Part shown: positions 18,730 to 31,524 of the stretch, one piece after another
Position numbering within the stretch: position 1 is the stretch's first letter
Layout of the letters: the number at the start of each line of letters is the position of its first letter
NCBI GenBank assembly: GCA_029204225.1
Contig: CM055098.1
Coordinates: 47,617,939 to 47,681,938, forward strand
Length of the DNA stretch: 64,000 bases
Source: Diphasiastrum complanatum
Lineage: Eukaryota; Streptophyta; Lycopodiopsida; Lycopodiales; Lycopodiaceae
Reading direction: 5' to 3'
Translations under genes and position numbers: made by a program
Notes under the pieces: model-generated
Seen by the model: only the letters and a program-made list of their open reading frames with translations
The model's database searches: none
What the model was told of the DNA's origin: nothing

Positions 18730-21253
18730 CAAGTCTATGCTAAAAAAATCATCCCTTTGCGTGCCAGATGCATCTGCAGGGCTGTCAAATACAAAGTCTG
18801 GCTGGGAGTCTGGAGGCATCTGGGACTCCTCTAAGTCAACGCCTGCCAAGAGACGACTAGAAAAATCATCAGTGCGTCCCCTCTTGGCTAGCCTGCCTCT
18901 GGGAATGCCGGAAGGAACCCTCTGTGGTACACTCCTGCCTGGGGGTCTCCCTCTGCCACGGGGGGGGTCTCTGGGAAGAACTGCCTGCCTGTGATGCTCT
19001 GAGTCGTCTCTGCTCTAAATGTCTCTGGGCAGCACCCTCTGTCTCCCTCGCAAACTTTGACCAGCTGTCATCGGAAAGGGGGCGTGATGCGGGGGTACTG
19101 GGTGGGGCACGTAGACCATCCCCTGCTAGGTCGACCGTCTCGTCTGAATCATATGTGGGCTCATCATCAGAGGAGGGCAATGGAACGTCAGCAGGGAGGG
19201 TGGTGGTCTCATCGGCATCGGCATCGGCATCGGCATCATCCTCGGGCTCACCCCGCAGAGCACGCCGAGCGGCATCGTCTGGATCAACCTCTGGCTCTGG
19301 CTCATGATCTGTCGCTGCAACGCCTGATAGGCTCCAACCTGTGGACCAAACCACGTGGAGGCAACAGTTACATACCATCATGTTGCGACAGCAAGACGAA
19401 ACAGAGTGCGAAATGGAAGTAAGGATGGTGAGACGGAAATAAGTTATACCTGGCAGGGTCCAGCTCGGAACGTTGGAGAGACTCGCCTATGCGGTCCATG
19501 CACTCGTAAATGAGGCCCATCGTGCACCCCTCGCGATCAACGAGCCTCAGAACAGAGTAGATGGGGCGCATGACGTCCATCAGCTGCTGCATATCCACCC
19601 AGAAAGGCTCCATGAATAAGATGTCGTGGACAGGTCCATGGCGGTGAACTCTGCCGAAGTGGCCATGTGCCGCAATTCACCCTTGAGCTTGTGTAGCCGC
19701 TCAAGCATGATGCACTGGTAGGCGAAGCGGGTGCGAGCGGCCTTCTTCAAGTCGAGCCTGCATTGACAAACGGAATGAGAGGCACACATGAAACGAGCAA
19801 AAAATAAAGAAGCATCTTGAACGAGCCAAAAAAATCGTAGCAGCTTACCTGCTGAATGTGCGGAAAAGGGCCGTCATGCGGCGCTTGCGTGTGACGAAGT
19901 CCACAACCGCAAGTGCCCTCGTGAGAATGTCATTGACCCAAGGCAGGAGCCCGATGGAATGCAGGAGGAGGTCCAGTGAGTGTGCGGCACATGGAGTCCA
20001 GACAATGGAGGGGTAGTCTGCCATAAGAAGCTCCCCCATACCGCGGCAGTTGGACGCATTGTCCGTCACAACCTTTCGCGATACGTTCACACAATCAGTT
20101 CACAGCTTGGAAACACATTGCAATCAATCAAAAACAACGCAAAACTATTGTATCAACATTAAGCAGTAAATGACCAAGCAACCAATGAAAGAAGATTATA
20201 CCTGGACAATGCGCTGTGGCCCGACCTCCTCTATCGCTGCGTGAATGATGCCGTAAATGTACACGGCCGAGTGCACTCTCCATGCCTCGGAGGCGTCGAT
20301 GCTGCGCAGGAACATGGAACCGTAACAAGTAGAAACAATCACATTGATGAGTGGACGTCTGCGACGATCAGTCCACCCATCAGCCATGATGGAATAGCCG
20401 TATCTATCCCAAGCCTCGTGCAGTGCGGCCAGTCTCTCTCTGACTGATGCAACCCGCTCCTGGAGCAAAGGGCCTCGTAGTGCGTCGGCTGTGGGTGGTG
20501 TGTAGCCGGGCCCGCAGACTGCAACTTTTGAGATAGCCTTTCGAAAGATGCGGGATGATGCCATGATAAAGGGGAGGTTCAAGTCCTAGAACATCTGTGC
20601 TATGGTCCTAGTGGCCGCTCTGTGCTGCCCCTCTCTGAAAGACCCCGACATGGACATTTGTCTGGTGCCTCGGGATGTGGATGGCTGGGAGGATGTGGAT
20701 GGACGATGCGGATCTGGAGGTGGTGGCATAGGTGCAGGTGCGGAAGCCGAAGATGTGGACGGGCCGTGCAGATCTGACGGTGATGGCAGAGGCGTAGGTG
20801 CAGCAGTGGAGGCTGTGGATCCATGGGGAGTACTGGCGGAGGGTGTACGGGTGGCTGTGGCAGAGGTGGAGGCGGAGGCGGAGGTGGTGGCGGGTGCGGA
20901 TGCAGCGGCGGTGTCAGGTGCAGATGCGACGGTGGGGGCGGTGGCGCTGGGTGTACCAGTGGCAGGGGCGGTGGCAGTGGGTGCACCAGTAGAAATAGAG
21001 TCTGCGGCATCTGTGGACGGCTCGCCGGGCTCAACAGCTGGCTCAGAATATGTCTCGATAATGCGAGCCCTCTCCGCAGCGGGAGTGACCATACAAATGC
21101 CGATCCCGTAGCGTCCCCCCGTGGGTCGGACTCGCAACCCCCCCAGATGTGCTCGAACCCGAGAGGCGTTCCCTGTGAACTGCCTTCGACAAAAAGGGCA
21201 ACGCCACTTTTTGTCGGGCATCACCTCCACCTCATCCCGAATGGGACGAGCAA

Positions 21254-21257
<4 letters not shown>
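18730..21257 (-). pseudogene. hAT transposase (copy hAT1), spliced, degraded
   Basis: Minus strand, ATG at 21257. Exon 1 has a BED finger (CPFCRRQF...SRVRAHLGGLR), a low-complexity A/P/T linker, a nonsense codon in QMF*DLNLPF (20586), then the DUF659-like region with the first catalytic Asp (MADGWTDRRRRPLINV) and CYGSMFLRSIDAS. Exon 2 has TDNASNCRGMGELL (second Asp) and PCAAHSLDLLLHSIG. Exon 3 has LDLKKAARTRFAYQ and, after a small deletion with a frame change, FWVDMQQLMDVMRPIYSVL and DREGCTMGLIYECMDRIG. The dimerisation region with CERNWS (catalytic Glu) is deleted. The acidic tail (from about 19315, with an Asp-Ala repeat at 19212-19240) remains, and an AT-hook-like PRGRLAKRGR follows in a shifted frame. 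Introns near 20200-20070 and 19855-19760 have GT..AG ends. Inverted relative to hAT2. Confidence 0.85.
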
Positions 21258-21330
<73 letters not shown>

Positions 21331-21576
21331 ACGCACACACACACAGAGGCACCCTAATCCAATCTCTCCCTACCCTAAACCCCAAACCCAAGCACCCTTA
21401 AACCTAAATCCTAAACTCACACACACAAATCCTCCCTCTCTCCGTCCCTCACACTCTCTGTCTCTTCCTCTCTCTCTCTCACACACAGATCACCACACAC
21501 ACACAACTGTATGCACACAAATCAACAATATCTTTTCACACACACACACAACTCATTACACACACCCACACAAACA

Positions 21577-21579
<3 letters not shown>
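21258..21579 (-). promoter_or_regulatory. 5' region of hAT1: (GA)n touching the ATG, then telomere-like words
   Basis: On the minus strand (GA)n (about 71 bases) directly precedes the ATG (GAGAGATGG). Upstream of it are a short (GT)n, then GGTGCTTGGGTTTGGGGTTT and AGGGTAGGG. hAT2 has the same order: TTTAGGG-like words with GGGTGCTTGGGTTT, (GA)n, (GT)n, (GA)n, ATG. (CA)-rich text fills 21420-21580. Promoter function is inferred from position and conservation. Confidence 0.55.

Positions 21580-21659
<80 letters not shown>
21580..21659 (+). repeat. (CT)n between hAT1 and LINE B
   Basis: About 78 bases of (CT)n. hAT1 points away to the left, LINE B begins directly to the right. Confidence 0.95.
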
Positions 21660-21662
<3 letters not shown>

Positions 21663-23926
21663 AGTATGGACTTCCTAAAACCAGTTGCTCACATTATTGC
21701 CCCATACATTTCCCATATCTTTAACCAATCTGTCATCTTCGGTCTCCCCACATCGTGGTGCACCAACCTTTTACACCCTATCCTCAAAGCCGGAGATCCT
21801 TTGATTGTCGACAACTACCGCACTATTATGATCAGTCATACTATGGCCAAGCTATATGGATCCGTTTTACAATCTATTGTCAGCTCACGGGCAAAGACGG
21901 AGGGGTTACATGCTATGGGACATGCAGGTTTTCGCGCTGGCTACTCCACGGCTGACCAGATATTCATCTTGAGATGCATTATTGAGGAGGCTAAGTTCAA
22001 GAAGCAGAGGGTTTATTGTCCCGCAAAGCCTTTGATTCTGTTCCAAGACACCTTTTACTCCAGCGCTTAGCATTGCTTGGCTTTTCTCAAGAGATCATTG
22101 TTGCTATCGTCACATTGTATGAGAGAGTACTGGCCCGTTTTCGAGATGGTGATGGATGGTCCTCTTACATTCATAGTACAGTGGGAGTTAAGCAGGGGTG
22201 TCCTTTGTCCCCTACTCTCTTTGCTCTATATATTGATGATCTTGAGCGGATTATTAGGGAGGAGGGTGGAGATGGTTGTCCGTTAGCAGATATGATTATC
22301 CCTATTCTACTGTATGCGGATGACGTGATACTTCTATCGAGATCCGCATCTGGGCTTCAGCAGCACCTTGATGCTTTATATACTTTCTGCCAGACATGGG
22401 GTTTGATGGTGAACATTGGTAAGACTAAGGTCATGGTGTTCAACACCAATCGATAGCATATGAGAGACACAGTGTTCTACTATGATGGGCTTCCACTGGA
22501 GATAGTAGCCTCTTATACTTACTTAGGTGTCCTTTTTACTGGTCCATTGCTCACTTTTAGACCAGCTGCACTGTCTAGGCTCCGCAAGGGACACTCTGCT
22601 CTTGTCCAGATGGAGAGGTTTTCTTCTATTTACTATGTACATGATCCTGATACGCGCTGTCGCCTTTTTTCTACCATTGTCTCCCCGGTGGCTCTATATT
22701 CAGCAGAGACATGGTGTCCTGGCTTGTCCAGAGATACTTGGAGTGATATTTCACGTTTGCAGATCCTTATGCTCCGAAGCAGTCAGTTCCCCATGATATC
22801 ATACTGGCAGAGTTTGCCTCACCACCACTGATTGTCGAGGCTATATTTCGGATTATCACATTCATTCATAGAGTCTCGGAGCTTGATTCGTCCAGATATG
22901 TTGCTACACCTTTCACATCCTCTCACACTCTAGCTAGTCAGCAGGCTAAGTCCTCATGGTTTCAATGTGTATCTGACCTTTTGAGTAGGTGAGGTTTATC
23001 TATATCTGATCTCCTGAATGGGACACACGCATATATCCCCTAGCAAATTTACAGAGCTTACATCAGCACAGTGTGGTCTCACCCAGATCCAGCACGGGTC
23101 AAGCTTCATTTTTTTTCTTGATGTTTCAGGGCTTCCCATTCGGCCGGGTTATTTGTCTCAGACATTATCTTTCGGCCTGCGTTACCGTCTTGGTCAATTT
23201 AGGGTCTCTTCTCACCAACTTGCTATTGAGACAGGCAAATACACAGACACACCTCGACCGCTACGGATTTGTCAGTGCTGCTCTTTACATGAGATTGAGG
23301 ATGAGTTCCATTTTATTTTCCGATGTCCAGCCTACTATGAGATCAGAGGCAGATACCATTGCTTATACAGAGATACTCCACTTATACTTGCTTCTTTCCT
23401 TGCCTTCTCAGATGCGAGTTGTGTTGGTTTATTATTGCGAGAGATGTTTACTCTAAGATCTTCCTTTTTATTGGATGTTTCTGATGTGGATCATAGCCAG
23501 TCCCACATTACGCACTTTTTTTAGAAGAGGGATAGAGATGAGACTTCTGACAGTGAGATAGACAATCCAGTACGACGTCCGAAGCTCCAGCATCCTCTTC
23601 ACTCCTCCAGGCCCAGGGTTCTTCACCGGAGGCCAACACCTGCTTCTCACAAAAATCACGCAGTTTTTTATATCCACTTAGCTAGTTAGCTAATTTATTT
23701 CAGTTTTCTCTTTCCCTCTGTGTAGCTGGTGGTTAAGCTACTGATATTGTACCCTCAACAGAGCTGGAGGTTAAGCTTTGTTTTTCTCTCTGTTTTCTAG
23801 TGCTGGTTTAGCTGTTAGGAAAAAGTCCTACATGGACAATGCTCCTTCTTTTTTGATGTATTTTCTACTTGTCTTATGTGCCCTCGGGTACTTGACAGAC
23901 ATTAATATAATCATTCTAATTCTAAT
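21660..23926 (+). mobile_element. LINE-type retrotransposon, copy B, 5'-truncated at (CT)n
   Basis: Same family as LINE A and slightly longer at the 5' side. Blocks in order: WCTNLLHPILKAGDPL and NYRTIMISHTMAKLYGS (21750-21860), a short deletion with a frameshift at about 22018 that removes part of motif A, RKAFDSVPRHLLLQRL, GVKQGCPLSPTLFALYIDD, YADD (22312-22323), TKVMVFNTNR followed by a stop at 22456, SYTYLGVLFTGP, and the C-terminal cysteine-histidine block CQCCSLHEIEDEFHFIFRC (about 23270-23325). The 3' tail GACAGACATTAATATAATCA is followed by (ATTCT)n and (CT)n. Inactive. Confidence 0.9.
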
Positions 23927-23999
23927 TCTCTCTCTCTCTCTATGCCTCTCCCACTCATTCTCTCTCTCCCTCTTCCGCCCTCTTTCGCTGCAGTCTCGC

Positions 24000-24275
24000 G
24001 TCTTGCGGACTGTCCGTAGGGTCCGGGCGTTGGACGTGGACGCGGGCACTTCGACCCGGACCCTCGTGTCTGTATATATATATCAGACATGAGGGTCCGG
24101 GCCGGACGTGGCCTTTTCGTGTCCGCGTCCGGCGACCGGACCCGGACGCGTCTGACCCTTGGACACGGGGTCGGACGCGTCTAATTTTTTTTTTATTTTT
24201 TTATTTTTTGGACGCATCTAGCGGACGTGGACGTGTCCGGGGCCCTCCGGGCCCCAAACGTGTTTTTTTAATTAA
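24000..24275. repeat. GGACGC-word elements, copies G3a and G3b, head-to-head around (TA)n
   Basis: A short arm (about 24015-24068) ends CCCGGACCCTCGTGTCTG, then (TA)5, then CAGACATGAGGGTCCGGGCC begins the longer arm on the other strand (24082-24270). The pair is an inverted repeat around (TA)n. The longer arm carries CGTGTCCGCGTCCGG, GGACGCGTCT twice and the T-rich core as in G1 and G4. Confidence 0.75.
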
Positions 24276-24504
24276 AAAAAGAAAAGCCAGACATGACCGC
24301 GTGCGGGCAGTGGACAGTCCGCAGAAGGAGACAACGAGAGAGGATAGAAAGAGCGCGGGAGAGAGAGCTATGGTGAGGGAGAGAGAGACATGGTGAGTGG
24401 GGATTTGAGAGAGAGAGTGTGTGCATGTGGGTGGGTGATTGTGTGATGATGTGTGTGTTTGTTTTGTGTGTGCATGTGTGTGTGTGTGAGTTGATTTGTG
24501 TGTG

Positions 24505-27130
<2,626 letters not shown>

Positions 27131-27180
27131 CAGTCCATATGTGGTAGGGTTTAGGGCTTAGGGTGCTTGGGTTTAGGGTT

Positions 27181-27229
<49 letters not shown>

Positions 27230-27241
27230 TTAAATGTGTGC

Positions 27242-27339
<98 letters not shown>

Positions 27340-27342
27340 GAG
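27131..27342 (+). promoter_or_regulatory. 5' region of hAT2: TTTAGGG words, (GA)n, (GT)n, (GA)n, ATG
   Basis: GTAGGGTTTAGGGCTTAGGG and GGGTTTAGGGTTTAGG (27145-27183) resemble the plant telomere repeat (telo-box). Then (GA)n 27184-27227, (GT)n 27243-27286 and (GA)n 27286-27342, ending directly at the ATG (27343). The layout equals that of hAT1. Both motifs are known plant promoter elements (telo-box; GA repeats bound by BPC proteins); their use here is inferred. Confidence 0.55.
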
Positions 27343-30243
27343 ATGGCCGCTCGTCCCTTTTGGGATGAGGTGGAGTTGTTGCCCGACAAAAAGTGACGTT
27401 GCCCTTTTTGTCGAAAGCAATTCACAGGGAATGCCTCTCGCGTCCGAGCACATTTGGGGGGTTTGCGGGTCCAACCCACAGGGGGACACTACGGGATCGA
27501 CGTTTGTATGGTCATCCCCTCTGCGGAGCCTATGCCACCACCTCCAGATCCACATCGTCCATCCGCATCCTCCCAGCCATCCACATCCCGAGGCACCAGA
27601 CAGATGACCATGCCGGGATCTTTCAGAGAGGGGCAGCACAGAGAGACCACCAAGACCATAGCACAGATGTTCTATGACCTGAACAGATGACCATGCCGGG
27701 ATCTTCCAGAGAGGGGCAGCACAGAGAGACCACCAAGACCATAGCACAAATGTTCTATGACCTGAACCTCCCCTTCATCATGGCCACATCCCGCGGGCCG
27801 CATCTTTTGAGAGGCTATCTCGAAAGTTGCAGTCTGCGGGCCCACCTACATACCACCCACAGCCGATGCGCTTCGAGGCCCTTTGGTCCAGGAGCGGGTT
27901 GCAAAGGTCAGAGAGAGACTAGCATCGTTGCATGAGGCCTGGGATAGATACGGCTGCTCCATCATGGCTGATGGGTGGACTGACGTCGTAAACGTCCACA
28001 ATGTGATTGTTTCCAGCTGCTACAGTTCCATGTTCCTCCGCAGCGCCGACGCCTCTGAGGCAGGGAGAGTGCACACGACCGAGTACATCTACGGCATTAT
28101 CCGTGTGGCGATAGAGGAGGTCGGGCCACAGCGCGTTGTCTAGGTACAATTTTTTTCATTAGTTGCTTGATCATTTACTGCGCAATGTTGATAAAAGGGT
28201 TAGTTTTCGATTGATTGCAATGTGTTTCCAAGATGTGCATTAATCGTATCAACTGTTCGCGATAGGTTTGTGACGGACAATGCGTCCAAGTGCTGCGGTA
28301 TGGGGGAGCTTCTTATGGCAGAGTACCCCTCCATTGTGTGGACTCCATGTGTCGTACACTCATTGGACCTCCTCCTGCATTCCATCGGGCGCCTGCCTTG
28401 GGTCAGGGAGATTCTCACGAGGGCACTTACGGTTGTGGACTTCGTCACACACAAGCGCCACACCACCGCCCTTTTCCGCACATTCAGCAGGTAAGATGCT
28501 ACTTATTTTGTGACTCGTTTACAGTTCTGTTGCACACGCCAATAATTCCAGGGTTTAGGATTTAAGGATGCGTTGGGGTATTCATGTGTGCCTCTTATTC
28601 CGTTTTTCAATGCAAGCTCGACTTGAAGAAGCCCGCTCGCACCCGCTTCGCCTACCAGTTCATCATGCTCGAGCGGCTACACCGGCTCAAAGGTGATTTG
28701 CGGCGCATGGCTACTTCTGCAGAGTTCACGGCCATGGACATGTCTCAGACCCCGGAGGGCTTGGCCTTCCACGAGATCCTCTTCATGGAGCCCTTCTGGG
28801 TTGATATGCAGCAGCTCATGGACGTCATGCGCCCCATCTACTCTGTTCTGAGGCTCGTTGATCGCGAGGGGTGCACGATGGGCCTCATATAATGAGTTCA
28901 TGGACCGGATAGGCGAGTCTCTCCAGCGTTCTAGGCTGGACCCTGCCAGGTTTAAGTTTTTCCGTCTCACGAACTTTCCTTCCATTCGCACGACGCACTC
29001 TATTCCGTATTGGTGCCGCAGCATGCAATTATGTAATTGTTGCCTCCACATGGTATGTTCCACAGGTTGGAACCTATTAGGCGGTTGTGGCGGCAACGAT
29101 GGAATAAGTTTCACTAGCCCATTCACAGTGTAGCCCACATACTGCATCCGCTGTTTCAGAGCGAGCGGCAGTACGACGACGGAGAGCTACATGCGGACTG
29201 GTTCTCATACATCCGCCTCCTCGGCAGCGACACTGGTTTCCGCAGCAGGCTCGAGCAGCAGAGGCTGAGTTACAGGTAAACTCTTGCTCTACCCCCCGCT
29301 CGCTCGCTCAACTACCTTTCGCTCGCTCAATTCAACTTCCCTTCACTCACTCAATTGCACTCACACACATCGGTACTCAATTTCAGGCACTGCCTGGGGC
29401 CGTGACCTTGCTACTCTCCGTGAGAACAGGCTTATGCCTGTATCATGGTGGGATAGCTACGGCGCTAGACAGACAGAGCAGAGGACGCTCGCGTTCCAAG
29501 TCCTGTCACAGGTATGCTATCTAATCTCATTCATCCAAAAAGTTTCCGCATTGTCTCCATAAGGCCGCAACTCACTCGAGTGGCTGTCAATTAATGCAGG
29601 ATTGTTCTGCTTGCGTGTGCGAGCGGAACTGGTCAGCGTTCAGACTTGTTCACACGAACAGGCGGAACCGCCTCACGACCAACCGATGCAATGACTTGGT
29701 GTACTGCAACACCAACACCAGGGTGGTTCGACGCATCGCGGACAGCATGAGAGCAGGAGGCGTACGCGCCCTACTGCTGCAGGTATATTTCTATGCTCTA
29801 TCGTTTGCTTTCGTGTAATATCAAACAATCAGTTTAATGCCCTCACGGTTGCTTCGACTATTCTCACGAATGATTGACTTGTGTAGGTCAATCCCAATGA
29901 TTGCCTGGTTCCAGCGGCCGATCCTGAGGCAGAGCCAAAGGTTGATCCAGACAAGGCTGCTCGGCGTGCTCTGCGGGGTGATCCTGAGGATGATGCTGAC
30001 ATCGAGGAGCCTACCCCCCTCCTTGCTGACGTTCCACTGCCCTCCTCTGATGATGAGCCCACGTATGATTCAGACGAGACGGTCAACATTGCAGGGGATG
30101 GTCCACGTGCCCCACCCAGTACTCCCGCTACACGGACCCTTTCAGATGATGGTTGGACAGAGTTTGCGAGGGAGACAAAGGCTGCCACCCAAAGACACAT
30201 CGCTCAGAGACGACTCAGAGCATCACAGGCAGGCGGTTCTTCC
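27343..30243 (+). pseudogene. hAT transposase (copy hAT2), full domain order, few lesions
   Basis: ATG at 27343. The BED finger (CPFCRKQF...SRVRAHLGGLR) carries a stop at the Trp before it (27394). An 83-bp tandem duplication (27601-27766) breaks the frame in the linker. The DUF659-like part follows (EAWDRYGCSIMADGWTD, first Asp), exon 2 with TDNASKCCGMGELLMAEYPS (second Asp) and CVVHSLDLLLHSIG, exon 3 with LDLKKPARTRFAYQFIML through DREGCTMGLI and, after a frame slip, EFMDRIGESLQR. Later exons give ADWFSYIRLLGSDTG, LMPVSWWDSYGARQTEQRTL, CVCERNWSAFRLVHTNRRNR (catalytic Glu) and an acidic tail ending at TAG 30241-30243. This is the only copy here with all three catalytic regions. The gypsy element joins it at 30272, in text that hAT1 still carries. 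Confidence 0.85.
27601..27766 (+). repeat. 83-bp tandem duplication inside hAT2
   Basis: CAGATGACCATGCCGGGATC starts at 27601 and again at 27684; the copies are nearly identical through TTCTATGACCTGAAC. Since 83 is not a multiple of three, it shifts the transposase frame. Confidence 0.9.
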
Positions 30244-30271
30244 TAGAGACCCCCTCGTGGCAGAGGGAGAC

Positions 30272-30629
30272 TGTTACGAGCTCGTAACCAGTGCCGAACC
30301 CTAGAGAACACAGATAGGTCAGATACCACAGTCAGGGTCGTGTCCAGCGTACATGACCAACAGGGCAAGACAGTGTGAGTAGTGTGCCCCAGCACGGTCC
30401 ATAGCCATGGCGGGCCTAACACAGCCTAGGGACCCTGTCAGCAGGATAGGGCCCCCAGTTGGGTCCCGACGTGCAGTCGGCCACGTCAGTGCCACGTGGC
30501 CGACACTTGGCAGTAGCATGCTACCAGTCCTCACACTGGGCTAGGAGGGGCTTACTCTATATCAGGGAGTAGGCAAGGTTGGGTGGATCAATGAGTGTTT
30601 GCCCTACTGTGGTGTTAGGATCTATTACA
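30272..30629 (+). repeat. 5' LTR of the Ty3/gypsy element (358 bp)
   Basis: Starts TGTTACGAGC and ends ATCTATTACA; matched by 36315-36672 at equal length. By eye only three bases differ (30558 T/G, 30591 A/G, 30593 G/T), so the insertion is young. A 16-bp palindrome GTTACGAGCTCGTAAC sits at 30273-30288, and a hairpin with an 11-bp perfect stem (GTCGGCCACGT / ACGTGGCCGAC) at 30476-30504. A TATA-like CTATATC lies at 30557-30563. Confidence 0.95.
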
Positions 30630-30630
30630 C

Positions 30631-30643
30631 TGGTATCAGAGCC
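30631..30643 (+). other. primer-binding site
   Basis: TGGTATCAGAGCC lies one base after the 5' LTR. This is the usual plant retrotransposon site that pairs with the 3' end of initiator methionine tRNA to prime minus-strand DNA. Confidence 0.9.
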
Positions 30644-31524
30644 ATCTCCATCCTAGGGAGTTCAGGAGCAACAGTAGAGAAAGCTATCAGAAGATAGGAA
30701 AGATCTGGGAGATTCTCAGAAAAGAATAGAGGAGGAAAATCGCTGTAGGATCAGCTTTCTAATCCTCCAATTTGCTGGATTTCTCAGTAGTTTGGAAGCA
30801 TATCTTTTACAATAGCTTCAGCGCTGAAAAATCAGTTTCCCTCTCTGATTTTCGAGTGTAGATCACTATGATCTGAGCGGAAATTTAAGAGGAAGGGAAG
30901 AGCAGGTCCATCGCTGTATAGTCAGCCCTCAAATCTGAGTTTCGTATGAAGTTCTGAGTAGATTAGAAGGAGTTCTGATCTGAAATATTGTAGCAGGGCC
31001 AGCGCTGGACAGTAGGGTAGAAATCTCAGAATTTAACCCTGTTTTTCAGAAGTTTTTCAGGAGTCTGAGTTTCAGACTTGCTTGCTACAGACCAGCGACC
31101 TACAGGCTGAGAGTAAATCAGAGAATCAAGGTGATTTCAGAGCTGTAAATTGGACAAATCGGGCCAGACAGGTTGCTGACCAACCAGCGAGGGCAGGGAC
31201 TTCAAAAATTCCGGATTTCTTTTTGTAAACTTCCGGTTTTTACTCGGTTTGTTGGAGCCCCACACCTCAAATCAGATCAGTCAGCTACTCAACTCAAGAA
31301 CCGGGAAATTTGGCACCGTTTTGAAGCTTCAAACTGGCATTTTCCGGGACAGCAGGTCTGAAATCTTGGGGAAAAGAGCTGAAAGGGTTCCTCTTCATAA
31401 TCTCTTTGGAAGTACAGTCCTCAGAAACAGCTAAGTCATCTTTCCTTTCCCTTGTACAGTTGTAAATTAGTCTTTTAGACTTTTTTCCTTCAGAAGTTAA
31501 GGTAGCTCTCTTTCAGTTTCGAAG
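30644..31524 (+). other. 5' leader of the gypsy element
   Basis: About 880 bases between primer site and gag-pol start, without a supported gene. Loosely repeated text (AGCGCTG.. with CAGAATT / CTGAGTTTC) recurs several times. It should hold packaging signals, but none can be named from sequence alone. Confidence 0.5.

Noticed and set aside
20602-21111. Long plus-strand frame rich in Val, Gly and Ala
   Set aside because: Antisense of the low-complexity A/P/T linker of hAT1.
24018-24110. Hairpin as a microRNA precursor
   Set aside because: The stem is explained by two inverted GGACGC elements around (TA)n, and several such copies exist.
27145-27183. Interstitial telomere tract
   Set aside because: Only two or three imperfect TTTAGGG units, shared in form with the hAT1 leader, so it is better seen as a promoter motif of the element.
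30319-30534. 71-codon minus-strand frame identical in both gypsy LTRs
   Set aside because: Identity follows from LTR identity; no protein features and no independent evidence of coding.
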